Assembly (NCBI RefSeq): GCF_030445035.2
Contig: NC_080680.1
Coordinates: 117,330,228 to 117,394,227 of the forward strand
From: Dasypus novemcinctus
Lineage: Eukaryota > Chordata > Mammalia > Cingulata > Dasypodidae
DNA length: 64,000 bases
Direction of reading: 5' to 3'
Both the position numbers and the translations under genes were made by a program. The stretch's first letter is position 1. Every line of letters starts with the position of its first letter. Under the pieces are notes generated by a model. That model was not told the origin of the DNA. It saw nothing but the letters and a program-made list of their open reading frames with translations, and ran no database searches. Positions 13,236 to 25,735 of this stretch are shown one piece after another.

Positions 13236-14812
13236 AAGCAAATATTTATCAAATGCCAATATATCCATTAATCTATAGCCACTGTAATGTGTTTCACTCA
13301 GTCCCTGGAGCTCAAAATCATATAGTGATAACTATGGCTTTGGAATCAGAACACAGCTCTCCATATAACCCCAATCTCTCACTAATGTATTGTACATGTC
13401 ATCTATATGTGAAGGGGTATGTAAAGGTTGTGCTCTTTAAACACATTCATTGTCCTAATTCCCCAAAGGTATTACTGCCCTTCCTGCCTACTCCCCACAG
13501 ATTATATTTCTTTTTTATTCATTCAGGTACTTATTATGCACTCCCAGTTACTAATCCCACACACACATAGATTTATGAGATCTTTCTACAGTAAGGAAAA
13601 CCCAACTCACATTTAAGAGGCACCAATTTTGAGCCTGTTTTATATGCAGACAACGCTTGAACCAGTCTGAGAAAACATATAATTCATCTAAGCTACATGT
13701 CTCTCATGAATACAAATCTTTTTACCCATGGATGTGAACCAATTTTAAAATTTCCACTTCTGATTCTAAACAATAAGTTGGGATGATTCAAAGACACAAG
13801 AGATTCACATTGTACAAATTAAAATTAAACTGATTCATTTCTTCAATTGCAAAATGTAAGGTTTTTTTTTGTGGTGGTGTTTTTTTGTTTTTGCTTTACC
13901 TTTATTTATCTGTTTAGTCTTCCTAGATCTCTTCTGGATCCTCTTGGTTACAGGGCAAATCAAGGGAGAGGCTGCTCTCATCCAAGTAGCTTAGCCCATC
14001 ATTGAATAATCCTTACTGCCTTTTCTGCTCATGAATGAGGGTTCCATCTATTGAACCTGAATGACCACATTCAGGCTGTTCCATATAATTGATTGAATCT
14101 CCCTTAGACGTAGTTCATGACAGTCCACCTCGTACGGGGGATTCATCCCTGAATATTGTCTCAGTGAATATTTTTGTCCAGAATGCCTGCAGTTGCCCTT
14201 AGTTTTAGGAATGGTTTGGCATGTTTTAAATAGGAGTGCATGGGTAATTTGCTGATAAGCTATGCAAAACTGCTCTTCGGCTTAGCTAATATACAGTTCG
14301 ATCAAATATTTTACATTCCATGGATTTTCTGATGTGTATTTTCAGTGATAAAAAAAAATCTTTAGTCAAAAATACTTAGTCAAAAATACATAGATATGGT
14401 CTAAAAATGAATGTATCCGGTCATCAGTTTTTCTGATGGGTCTATACATATGTGCCTATAAGTGATTTCAAGACCCACTGCTTTCAAAACCCATTTGATC
14501 ATATGGAAATTTTAGTGTTTTTTTTTCCCATTCATGAATAAAATAAGGAAATGTCCATTTTACAAAGTTAAGGGAAAGCTATTCCTTGTATTTTATCAAT
14601 CTGAGACACTACCAAACTCAGTTGCTAGCTTGAAAAATAAATTGTCATTCCTGGTCTTGAATTGGATATCTGACAAATTCATATCTATTTTACTGTATGT
14701 CAAAGCATATATTTTCTGATGATCTTTTAATCTTTATTAATGCTCTCTAACCTAATTTGAAGTTGTTTCTGGGGAGTCAGTTGCCAAGATTAGAACCCAG
14801 ATTGATGGGGCT
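13236..14812. other. Unique DNA, no feature
   Basis: Two overlapping open frames (13253-13616) lack any domain signature. A T-rich run at 13861-13900 is low complexity. Confidence 0.5.
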
Positions 14813-15309
14813 TATAGCAGTTTGATATGATTGATGAATTCCAAAAAGAAATATTGGATTATGTTTGTAATCTGATCTGTATCTGCGCATGATTGAGTTA
14901 TCATTAGGGCATGGAATCCCCACCCAGTCTCCACCCCTTGGTGGGTGGAGACTCACAGATGAAAGGCATGGCAAAAGACAGAGTTGGAGCTTTTGATGCA
15001 GGAATTTCTGAAGTTAGAGTTTGATGCTGAAGACTTGGGAAGTCAACACCCAGAGGAAAGAGAAGCCAGCACTGGGAAGGAAGGAACCTTGAACCCAGAG
15101 AAAAGCAAGCCCCAGGAACATAGGAACCCAGGAAGCCTGAACGCTCACAGACATCATCAGCCATCTTGCTCTAAATAAACTTTGGTGAGGGAAGTAACGT
15201 ATGCTTTATAGCCTGGTATCTGTAAGCTCTTACCCCAAATAAATACCCTTTATAAAAACCAACCAGTTTCTGGTACTTTGCATCAGTACCCCTTTGGCTG
15301 GCTAATACA
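14813..15309 (+). mobile_element. Solo MaLR-type LTR
   Basis: Complete LTR from 'tatagcagtttgatatg' to 'ggctggctaataca' (497 bp), with AATAAA at about 15239-15244 and about 65 bp to the end. A 5-bp duplication GGGCT lies at 14808-14812 and 15310-15314, the length expected for ERVL-MaLR integration. No internal region remains, so this is a solo LTR left by LTR-LTR recombination. Confidence 0.88.
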
Positions 15310-15534
15310 GGGCTTTACTTAGAATCAAAGAAAAATAAGAAAATTCTTCATGGAATAGCTATATTGTCATTAATAGAGAAATGAAATCTCTATATAAGCA
15401 GAACTTAAGGGATAAATTTTGGTGGCAGATGGGGAAAATCCTGCATTTTATTACTCCTGTCTTTTCCTGCAATTTATACTATCTAAAATTGCTTTGAAAA
15501 ATTACTTCAGAAAATAATTCTCATAATATAGAGT

Positions 15535-15616
15535 AGTGGTTTTCAAACTTCAGTGTATCAAAGAATCACCCAGGATGCTTATTAAAAATGCTTATCTCTA
15601 GGCTCCACACTCAGAT
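15535..15616 (+). mobile_element. MER5A-like hAT DNA transposon, left half
   Basis: 'gtggttttcaaacttcagtgtatcaaagaatcaccc...ggctccacactcagat' matches the first half of MER5A (non-autonomous hAT-Charlie). The second half resumes at 21538, beyond the ERV, so the ERV inserted into it. Confidence 0.7.
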
Positions 15617-16063
15617 TGTTGTGGAGAGAGAGAAGCCGGGTATATGTGGTATTGAAGGCCAGGACACAGGAAGCTGAAAAGGAAGATTTATTATGACCAG
15701 CCAGACTTGGCAGACTCCTGTCCTAAGAAAACTGAGCCCCAAATAGGATTTTTGGGTTTCTTTTATACAGAGGATGTAGGAGTGGTGAGTCAAATGGTGC
15801 TTATAGGCAAAAGGACTTTTTTGTTAGTTTCTTAGAGTTTCAAGTGTTTTATCTGGGTATTAGTTAGGTTTTGAATTAACACATACTCTCCAGGTAAGCT
15901 TGAATTAATACATCTCCTCCACATTCCAGGTAAGCTTGAAATAACACATACCTTCCACATTCCAGGTAAGCTTGAATTAACACATTTAGCTTATATACAC
16001 AGTCCAGGTTATTTATGAAGAAACACACAGCCCCCCTCCCCCCACCACACACAGCCCATGTCA
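15617..16063 (-). mobile_element. Class I-like ERV, 3' LTR
   Basis: Pairs with 21130-21537. In the sense (minus) direction U3 starts TGACATGG at 16063. A TATA-like tataaaag lies at 15760-15767 and AATAAA at 15687-15692, and the LTR ends ctctccaca near 15620. U3 holds three copies of a roughly 35-bp direct repeat (about 15885-15985, core 'ccaggtaagcttgaa'), whereas the other LTR has two. U3 direct repeats are typical of retroviral enhancers. The polypurine tract lies at 16064-16075. Confidence 0.82.
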
Positions 16064-16075
16064 TTTCCCCCTTTG
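16064..16075 (-). promoter_or_regulatory. Polypurine tract of the ERV
   Basis: Sense strand reads caaagggggaaa directly before the U3 terminus TGACATGG. This is the expected position for plus-strand priming. Confidence 0.75.
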
Positions 16076-16732
16076 ATACCAGCTTAACTTGTTAAGCTTT
16101 GACATCACTATTGTTGGAATTATTAGGTGGATGGCTGTTTGTTGTTTTGATTTCCCCACCTATTAATTTTCCAGTGAGGGCCTAAAGATAAAGTTTTTGT
16201 GTAATATCTGGGGCTTTTTCTTGTTCCCAGAAGAAGTTTTTGTTCTGGATAGCAGAATCTTGGGGGTAGGGGTTTTCTAGTAGCCATTTTGGGGGTTACT
16301 GATGTTCACATGGACTTTCTGCCAGGTTCCAGATTCATTTATTGATTTTTTATTTTATAAGCTTGCTTTATTTTCCCTTTAAAGAGTTTACACCTTTAAC
16401 CTTAAAGGGGTGCTGAAGGGAGATGATCTTTTTTTTCTGTAGCTACTTCCTACTGGCCATGGGCTGTGGTCCCTACCTGACAAGGTGTAAAAACTTTGTT
16501 ATTTGATTTTGGCTGGAAGAAGATGGATCTGGCATTCTGTATGAAGTTGGATGAAGTTTTTGCGTGGCTAACAAGATGCCCATTCTGAAAGAAACAAACT
16601 TAATTAGAATTTTGGGAATACATGGTTTTTTAAAGAGGACACTGGATCACAGAAATAGAGAAGTTTAGGTGCCTGCAAAGATGGCACCTTTCTAAAGTTG
16701 GTGGGGAACAGATATCTTTATCTATCTATCTG

Positions 16733-16801
<69 letters not shown>

Positions 16802-19800
16802 AGATATATGAAGTTATTTTGTGTTGTTGGTTAACCCCAGAGAGAAATTGTAATAGACAATGGGATTAGGCATAAGTCATTAATATTAGTTTTTATAGTA
16901 GAGGAGAGAAATGAGAAGAGGTATTTCTCTTTTCAGTTAAAAAAGGAGATGAAAAGAGGCAAGGTTTTAAAAGGGAAGTCTGTTTTTTTTTTCTTTTTTC
17001 CTAGCAATAGACATTTGGACTAGAGTTAAAGGAAACAGTTGATTTTGATATAGACATTACTTAGCTTTGTTTTTGAAGACACATCCTAGGCTGTTCAATG
17101 ACTGGCACTTGTGTGTTTCATCAGGTGCTTCTGGTGAACTGGTAGTCTTGGGTAGCTAACTTTATTCAGGATTAGTACATGAAGCAGACATTTCTTTAGA
17201 TTTAATAGCTATGGGAGTGATTAGAGCTACAGAGTAAAGTTTTATATTTTGGCTTTAATTAAGTAACTCCTGATAAATTTTTTTGACTGTTTTTATCAGG
17301 CTTTGTTTTTTTTGAAAATCCATTTGGTTAAGGTGGTTAGGGCATTTTTCCCCAGATGAGTGCCTTGGTGAAGTTCAGGAAGGACTTTTTATTGCACTGC
17401 TCCTAGCAGGTAGATTTGAACATTTTTAATAAGCTACCCATCAGTTTTTAGGGTGAACTTCAAGCTAGCTGCCCTGGTTTGTTTACCCTGGGTACACTGT
17501 AAAACTTTAGGTAGTAGTACAGGTGCTGGAATAAGGGGTAGGAGGGAAACCTGGGTTGAGAGTTTGATACATCCTTATTTGCACCTTGGGGGTTTTTAGT
17601 AATTGAGTAATTTTTAGTATTAACTAATTATCTGTAAGCCAGTGGTGGCCTTGGGCTCAAGCACATCCTTCTCCTAGTGTGGGGAGAAGGATGTGAGAGA
17701 TTGTCCTTAAGTTAATTTGTTGGTTTTTTAATTAAAACCGTTGTTGGCCCCATTGTTCTCATCCGCTTCAGGAGCATGACCAGCTTTGTAGTAGATACTT
17801 TTATTGTTTTAGGGGTCAGTGACCAATCTAGCCAATAACTCACATGGAAAAGTACCCTGCAGTGTATTGGATGCCTGGTTTGAATGCACAAGAGACTTAG
17901 ACAATGCAGAAGTATTTGTTTTGACTTTCATACATCTTTTAAACACTTTTAATGCAATGTGTCATATATTAAATGAATTTCAGTATTTTGTTTTTTATTT
18001 TTATATTTTTATCATGAAGACATTAATTACACAGGTATTTTATTTTAGTAGTGGAAGAAAAACCACTTTTTATTTTTAGATGAAAACTGAAGATTCCTAA
18101 TGGAATCAAGGTAACTTTTTACTGCCACCACTTGAGTATGCACATTGAGGTGAATTTCAGACAGGTTTTATTGTTACAAAGTTACTTTTTGCAATTAATA
18201 TCATTTAGATTTTAATTATAATGTTTTTTTAGAATTAGCCATTTAAATGTTTTAATTTGGAAGATGCTTTTACATATTTTTTAAATACTTTAACACAATT
18301 ATATGTTGGTTAATTTGCCTTAGATTGTAACTTATGTAGATTGTAATTTATGGATTTTACTTTATGCATTTAGGAGAGGGAAGATTTACATTTTTTAAAA
18401 ATTCAATTTTATTAAACATGAACTTACAGTTTTTTATTATTTTAAAGATCTAATACATATACTGTTAACTTATTAACCTGGTATTTTACAAGCCAAAGAG
18501 ATAACACTCAGGCTAAATAAGTTGAAACTATTATTGTTTAAACAAACAATTTTTAAAAAATAAAACAAGTTTAACTGTAAAACAATATGTGAAAGATTTT
18601 CCTGAAGGCTATTTTTTTGTTGACTTTTTCAGACTAGGGGTTTGCAGTGTCCCCCCTTTGTGGCTTTTTAATTAATGGTTTATAACCAAAATATTTCCAG
18701 TGTTGTGGTACAATTTTTGTTTGTTTTAGACTTGCAGTAACCATAAGTAAGGCAAACTCAGCTTATAATTACTATCACAATAGTCAAAGTCTAGGGGTAG
18801 GTGAAATTAGTTGTAAAATAACTATAATTAAAGGTAAATTTAAGTTATAATTACTATTACTATAGTAAGCACTAAATAAACTTGAAGTAGTCATAAACAA
18901 AAGTAAATTAGTTTAAAATTACTATTACATAGTGGAAATCTAAGCTACATTTACTCCACTGTAATAATTTAATTTATTAGTTATATATATATAAAGGTAT
19001 TTATTCAATGATTTCAACTCTTAGTTTTTAGAAAGTTTTTACTTAAAATTAATTTGGATACTTTTATTTATTAATTATACAATTAAAATAATTTTATTAG
19101 TAACAATTCTGTGCAGCTATTCTACCTTTTTCAGCAATTAAATAAATTTCACTTGTGAGTTATGGATTAAATTTACTAACTAGACAGTACTGGCATTCAA
19201 AGATTTATTTCCAGGTTACCTTTTACTGTTATCCAACTTGTAACAGGTGACCTCTAAATTTGATTTTCTAGGCATTAGCAAACTGACAAAGTTAAATAGA
19301 TTTTAAAGTTGAACACAAAATTAAGCACAGATTAAAACAAAAGAATTTTATTCCTTTGCATTTCCAGGGCAGTTTTAGACTTGGGAGACAGGCTGACTAA
19401 ATTTTAACGTGAAGTTGCCAAGCCAAATTGTGATTTTTTCTTTGCATTTTTATTTTATGACTTTATTGTTTTATAGTTTCACAGTTAAACCAGCCATTAA
19501 AAGGCCATTAAGTGATTAGAGGTTAATTGCTCTAGCTAACAGACTTTGGGGCCTGAGGCAATAGCTTCCTTATTAGACAAAGGCATTTTATTTTCATAGT
19601 TTTAAAAACATTTTAAAGCATTCTGACACAAACCTGCAAAGAGAAATTTAGTAGCAAGAAGTAGAAAGGTAAAACATGGGTAAAGGTAAATTATGCAAAG
19701 GTATCCTGCCCTGTCACTGCCCTGGGGAAAGGAACTTCCACTGCATTCATTTTGGCTCTGCCCAGCACCTTTCTACTTCATTTTCTCATGTAGCTGAATG

Positions 19801-21109
19801 TGGTCAGATAGGAATGTGACTTGCAAAGCCATGAACCTACTGGGAGGGGTAAGCCCTCAGCTCTCCACCATTGCCATGCAAGCCCCTGGCAGGAAGGTGG
19901 AAGAAGGCAATGGCAGGCAAGCCCAAAGAATGGCTGTTAGAATGGCTTGAAGAAGCTTTGCAGGGCCCAGTGCTCTCCCGGAGGGAGCTCTGTCTTGGAA
20001 GGGCCACGAGTTAAGCCACTGTTCTATGACTCAGCCATTCTGACTGGGGCCAGATTCCACAAGCTTGGGTGCACAGCATGGATGTGGAGAATTCCCAAAC
20101 CCTGGAAAATGGTAAGAGTGGTATACAAAGGGCAGGTATGGGTTTCGAGCAAGAGAGTGGAGCACACACACATGCAGGCTTCTCAGTTTGCTTTATAAAC
20201 TATTAAATTATTCCACTCTTTTGCCAATGGCAAGGGAGGGGCTCCAGCTTAACGCAGGTTCACTATTTCACACAATTTAATGCTACTGTCTGGAGGCATG
20301 AAAATATACACTGGCATTGAATAAACACATATAGAAACACAAAGCCCATCAATTTGACTCATAATTTTCATTTTTCTAGTATGGCCATTTTTTTAGCTAC
20401 AATTTGTTAATTGTTGTAACCTTAGGAAGGGGGAACTTCTAACATTTAACTTTTAACAGGACTTTTTGCCTACCCTTGCTGTTTACAAAACAAGTTCATT
20501 TGCAATCCAGCACCAAAATAAAGACTTATTTCTGGCTAAACCTTTCCACTGTTTAACTCATATTCAGACTAAGGTTTATCACAAAAACCAATCTATTTTT
20601 CTGTAACCAAGATTTTCCAAATGCAGACCAATATTTTCAAACTGCATTAGGACTTAAACCCATCAATGTCCTTTTTGACTATAATCAAGTCTTCGCTGTC
20701 TTAGTGAAGGCAGAAACAACACCTGATGCCAACCAGCAGTTAACTCATCTTAAATATCAAGACTTTTTTCTTTTCCTTCAGACCTGGAGAAGACAGCTTC
20801 CCTCTGAATTTTTGGAGGTACTGGGGTCTTGTTTGGGAGCTGATCAGGATCCCCTTCTAACTTTTTAAAGTTAGGTTTTCCTGACACTATGCTCCCTGGG
20901 GGGGGGGGGGGGCTTACCTGTTTGGGGTGCAGAGTTTTTTGCTTCATTCTCAGGGTCTCTTGAACCCTCCAGTGCCTCCAGTTTCTTCAGGAGGGCTCTG
21001 GTGGAGTCCACAACCTCTTTCTGGACTAAGGGAGTCCAGGGGTGCCCAACCTTCTCAGAGCTGTCTAAGAGGGGCAATCAACTGTTGACATCTCTGGCTT
21101 TCTCAGCAT
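16076..21109 (-). mobile_element. ERV internal region, no recognisable gag/pol/env
   Basis: About 5 kb between the primer binding site and the polypurine tract. In the sense direction the middle (about 17800-19500) is very A-rich. Only short frames exist, such as two overlapping ones at 20750-21077 just after the leader, rich in Pro/Lys and of unknown identity. I see no protease, reverse transcriptase, integrase or transmembrane-envelope signature, so it is either heavily decayed or a non-autonomous element moved in trans. A (TCTA)n microsatellite expanded within it. Confidence 0.6.
16712..16806. repeat. (TCTA)n microsatellite
   Basis: About 22 near-perfect tetranucleotide units, one interrupted by tctg. 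Located inside the ERV internal region. Confidence 0.95.
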
Positions 21110-21127
21110 ATCCAAGATGAGCCCCCA
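21110..21127 (-). promoter_or_regulatory. ERV primer binding site, tRNA-Pro-like
   Basis: Sense strand reads tgggggctcatcttggat, two bases after the 5' LTR. It differs at a few positions from the 18-nt tRNA-Pro complement used by gammaretrovirus-like (class I) elements. This is the main basis for the class I call. Confidence 0.7.
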
Positions 21128-21129
21128 GA

Positions 21130-21537
21130 TGTGGAGAGAGAAGTCAGGTGTACATGGTATTGAAGGTCAGGATGCGAGAAGCTGAGAAGGAAGATTTATT
21201 ATGACTGGACAGACTTGACAGACTCTTGTCCTAATAAAAACCAAGCCCCAAATAGGATTTTGGATTCCTTTTATACAGAGGATGTAGGAATGGGGAGTCA
21301 AATGGTGCTTATATGTAAAAGGACTTTTTGTTAGTTTCTTAGAGTTTCAAGTGTTTTATCTGGGTATTAGATAGGTTTTGAATTAACACATACTCTCCAG
21401 GTAAGCTTGAATTAACACATGCCTTCCACATTCCAGGAAAGCTTGAATTAACACATTTAGCTTATACACACAGACCAGGTTATTTATGAGGAAGCACACA
21501 GCCACCACCCCCCCACACACACACACAGACCATATCA
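21130..21537 (-). mobile_element. Class I-like ERV, 5' LTR
   Basis: Partner of 15617-16063, with TATA-like at 21268-21275 and AATAAA at 21195-21200. It has two rather than three U3 repeats. The LTRs differ at many sites, so the insertion is not recent. Flanking bases agat (15613-15616 and 21538-21541) are a plausible 4-bp duplication. Confidence 0.82.
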
Positions 21538-21640
21538 AGATATTTTTGTTGAAAAATCCTTGGATTAGGCTCAAGAATGTATGTTTGAATATGTACTTCC
21601 ACTGATTATAATTCTGGGTGCACATGTAGGAAAAATTGTC
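21538..21640 (+). mobile_element. MER5A-like, right half
   Basis: 'agatatttttgttg...ggattaggctcaagaatgtatg' continues the MER5A fragment broken at 15616. Confidence 0.55.
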
Positions 21641-22826
21641 CTGAATCTTTAAATCAGGATTCATAGATTGGAAGAATAAGAGTAGGTTTTCCTACCTTCT
21701 TTCCGGGCGGCAGATTTGCTCTCTTTTAGGCATTAAACCATGAGTTTTCTAAGAGTTAAGGTTCTTTATTCAATAGAGAGAAACTTTGGAAAACTGAGTC
21801 AAGAATGGCTAACCAGATAATGTTTTAATCAAATTCACATCTGTGTTCCTTTGAAGGTTCTTTCAAGATCATTTTGGTAAAAAACTATGACTTATAAGCT
21901 TGAGCAGACTATTTAATGTAGGTCTCTTTGCACCTCTTTATAAGTTGCAGCAAATCATTCAACCTTTTTATGACGGTCAAGGTTTGTGCTGAGAAAATGA
22001 TTGATTTCCATTGCTTCATCAGGGAGGTTTGAAGCCTGGAATAAGAATTGCCCAAGTATTTTGGAGTCAACCTCATATTTATTTCCATAGCTTTCTTTTA
22101 TGCTATATCATCATTCAATGATGCCAGCCATGCTTTGAAGTATTTCTGATAATTCCTGAAAGCAAGTGTCAGTAGACAGGGGATTTCAGTTGACTTAATG
22201 CACATTGAAAAGAGGATGTTTTAATATTTTAACCTATTACCCACTGTAGAGTAAGCTTAAACAGTAAATGTGGTCTCCTTCCACAGTATTTAATATGATT
22301 AATCAAAGGTGCATCAATTCATTTATTCATTATTTTATTTTTGTTAAAGCAAAAATAATCATTCAATATAAGTTGAGGACTACTTATTAATTACACCTGT
22401 TATATTGTTAAGAATATATATTTTTGATAGCTCTTACATGCTTTGGCTATATGTTGATCCATGAATTGAAGGAATAAATTTTTCATTGAAGGAAATAAGA
22501 TCTCAAGCATCAGATAATCATGGAATGACTGTAAGTGAAGAGGAGCATTGCACAGATTTAGCAAAACTTTTGTTGCAATATTTCTGCTAAATCACTTTCA
22601 ACCTAATAAATTAGTTATTAATTATGTCTCCCAAATAGGGGAAGATATTCATGTTTTTTTATTTAACTCAAGAAACAAATTTCTTTTTGGTGAGATAACA
22701 TTGTTTAGGATTGTGAAGAATTGTGGAATTTTTCTTGAAGGCCACTAGCACAGTCACTGAAAAAAGTTAGCTTGAGCTTTGTTACCCTAAAGCCAACACA
22801 CCCACTTTTCAATGAACATGCTATCT
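21641..22826. other. Unique DNA, no feature
   Basis: AT-rich, no gene, RNA or transposon landmark recognised. Confidence 0.5.
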
Positions 22827-22834
22827 ATAAGGAA

Positions 22835-23247
22835 CTCTTTTTTAATTTTTAAAAAAATTTATTTCTCTCCCTTCCCCGCCCCCCACAGTTGTCTGCTCTC
22901 TGTGTCCATTCACTGCGTGTTCTTCTGTGACCTCTTCTATTCTTATCAGCGGTACCAGGAATCTGTGTTTCTTTTTGTTGCATCATCTTGTGTCAGCTCT
23001 CCGTGAGTGCGGCACCATTTTTGGGCAGGCTGCACTTTCGCGCTGGGTGGGTCTCCTTACAGGGCGCACTCCTTGCACGTGGGGCTCCCCTATGCAGGGG
23101 ACACCTTTGCATGGCACGGCACTCCTTGAGCACATCAGCGCTGCACATGGGCCAGCTCCACATGGGTCAAGGAGGCCCGGGGTTTGAACTGCGGACCTCC
23201 CATGTGGTAGGCGGACGCCTTGTCCATTGGGCCAAGTCTGCTTCCCC
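22835..23247 (-). mobile_element. DAS-type SINE
   Basis: Reverse-complement copy with T-rich tail, 'cttatcagcggtaccaggaatctg' body and tRNA-like head ('gtttgaactgcggacctcccatgtggtaggcgg', 'attgggccaagtctgcttcc'). Flanked by ATAAGGAA at 22827-22834 and 23248-23255. Confidence 0.92.
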
Positions 23248-23255
23248 ATAAGGAA

Positions 23256-24448
23256 TTTAACAGCAGACAAATCTAATCAGTGCTGAACAACTCTTCAGGA
23301 AAATAACACATATTCTTATTAGCTTCACAAATATCCAGCATTCTTTCACATAGTATCAAGATATCTTGATGTTGCCTAATCTATTACTTTCATGTTTTTA
23401 TGCAGGCCATGGCGCCGTCTAACAATTTCAATCACCACCACTTCTCTCCTAAAAATTTTGGAACATTAATTCTCCCTGAACTTTTCATGAATCTCTGTAT
23501 TTATTTTTTTCATTGCAGATAATATGTATAATAAGTGGCACTTTTACTTTAGTTTACAGTTTACTTTATCCAAATATTTTCTACCTTTTACCATTTTCTC
23601 AATGTTTATGTCAATGGGAAATATACAGCATGGCATTTTGTTGTATAGTTTATAATAGTAGCTTAAAATCTTTACTCTATGGCTTATGATTTTATTAATC
23701 ATAAGTAACATTCTGAAAGCATTATTCTTTTTATTTCAAACAATATGCTCAGAGTTTCCCTTTTTACATTTTTTTTTATATTTTAATTTTTTAAGGGCTC
23801 ATACCTTTTTCTCCTTAGTAATATCTGGGCTTTCATCACCCATTTTCTTGCTCATATGTCTAGAGGTCATTCATTTACACATTATTATTTTTTTTAATTT
23901 AGATGATATATAAGATCATATATCATCAAGAAAGAAATAGCATCATTATAATAATTACGTTAATTGAATGGTACATTTACGTATAAATATTAGTAGATGT
24001 ATATATTCACAGCAAAGCATGGGACATATTTGCACCATCTCCAGATAGAGAAAATACAAATTTTGAGCACCAAGAGCAGCATAGTTCAGAGTATTGAGAA
24101 ACCCAGTATTTCAAAGGATTCAAATGGGGAACATCATAAAAACCATAACCATATAATACATAGCTTGGCTTTAGAGATGTTCTCACTTCTCCTTAAATTA
24201 CTTGGCTTAATCAGGTTGCTTGCATTTCAAGCTAATGCTAGTGGCTGAGTGATGTTGCTGCTCTCGTTTTCTATAATGATCATGCTTGTATCCTTAAGAG
24301 GTTTCTTTGAGTCTGAATATCCTTGGAGCATTATGATATTTTCCTCTTTTTAACAGGAACTGCTTAAAGTTTTATTTACTTAAGGCTTAATATTGCATGG
24401 GCTACCTAAGCACCACATGGATATTAATAAAAGTAAGAACCATTGGTG
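23256..24448. other. Unique AT-rich DNA
   Basis: No supported gene or repeat. The small open frames at 23686-23913 and 23997-24248 lack domain features. Confidence 0.5.
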
Positions 24449-24532
24449 TTTTTTTAGGAGGTACCAGGGATTGAACCCAGGACCTCATACCTGGGAAGCA
24501 TGTGCTCAGCCACTGAGCTACATCTGCTCCCC
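24449..24532 (-). mobile_element. Short tRNA-derived SINE
   Basis: Reverse complement reads 'ggagcagatgtagctcagtggctgagcac...ggttcaatccctggtacctcc' then an A-run. This is a tRNA-like A and B box pair directly followed by the tail, a short SINE subtype without the GC-rich body. Confidence 0.82.
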
Positions 24533-25504
24533 AGCTCCTTGCTTTTTAGCTTACTCTTTCACAAGATAGTATTTCAACTGAAATAGATTTTAATTCCTTT
24601 GTTTAGCTCTTTTCATTTATTTTTATTGATTTATTGTATTGATAGAGGTTTAAGAAAACATTTGAAATGAACTGTGGTAGGCTTTATTTTTATTTATTTA
24701 TTTTTCTCTTTGTTTTTTATTTTTATTATTTTGTTTTTGTGTGTGTGCTTACTTTTTAAAAATTTTGTTGACTTTTTTAAAATTTTGTGTTTGGCTTTAT
24801 TGCTCTATTTGGCTTTATTGTTCTAAGGACAAAGGACATTCTAGAATCTTTTAGACACTGACTTGACTGGGTTTATAGGGTTATCCTTTGGAGTACTGAG
24901 TATTTACATTGTGTGATTTCTGTTTAAACTTGATATCATTTTGTTACAGGGTGCATGAAACAGATATGTTATGAATAGTGTAAATTTATGCCAAGGGAAC
25001 CTAGCTGTGTTTGGCTGTAATTTTTATTTAGCTTTTAATTTTTTTGTCCCACTGAACTTACCTACAGCTCAGCACTGTAGGACCAACACGCCAGAGCACC
25101 ATGAAGAAAGTTTCACTGGCTGCCAGGTGGAGGTGATGAGCTCATTCTTGCAGGAAGATGTAAAACTTGTGACTAAAGAACCACAGCACAGGAGGGTTCT
25201 TTTCTATAGTGTACTTGATGGACTGCTCATCTGCAAATTCACTAGGTCACTCAATGGGTTGCAATTGATTATTATGTGAAGGAGGCGGTTAAGAGGATGG
25301 ACAGTGTGACTTAGGTCATATATTATTGAAAAAAGCCAACTCCTATGCATTAGGATTGAGAGTTCCATCATTTCCTGCTGTGATACCAATGTTCATTAGG
25401 CGTTAATGCAGTCTTCCAATATTTAAAAAGCCAGATTGATCTTTGTCTTTTCAGTGTCTCCTGGGACTTCCAAGCTATGAGGAAGGGCAACAACAAAATA
25501 TTTT
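24533..25504. other. Unique DNA, no feature
   Basis: T-rich at 24650-24800. 24971-25279 has a 102-codon open frame with no recognisable family; it sits in non-repeat DNA but lacks splice or promoter context. Confidence 0.45.
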
Positions 25505-25735
25505 CATGAACAATGTAAACTGTAATCCATGTGGTATAGCAGTGCTCCAAAATGTATTCATTAAATGCAATGAATGCGCCACACTGATGAAAGAGGTTGT
25601 TGATGTGGGAGGGGTGGCAGTGGGGTGGGAACTGGGGTATGTGGAAACCTCTTATATTTTTTAATGTAACATTTTGTGTGATCTCTGTATTTTTAAAAAA
25701 CAAAGACAATAAAAGAAAGATAAAAAAAAGAAAGA
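25505..25735 (+). mobile_element. 5'-truncated L1 3' end
   Basis: 'gtaatccatgtggtatagcagtgctccaaaatgtattc' through a G-rich block and 'cctcttatattttttaatgtaacattttgtgtgatct' to an A-rich tail. It matches the 3' ends at 51280-51420 and 55970-56110. It has a single copy of the terminal module, unlike those two. Confidence 0.75.

Noticed and set aside
24971-25279. 102-codon frame in non-repeat DNA as a possible exon
   Set aside because: No recognisable family, no splice or promoter context, length within chance for this window.
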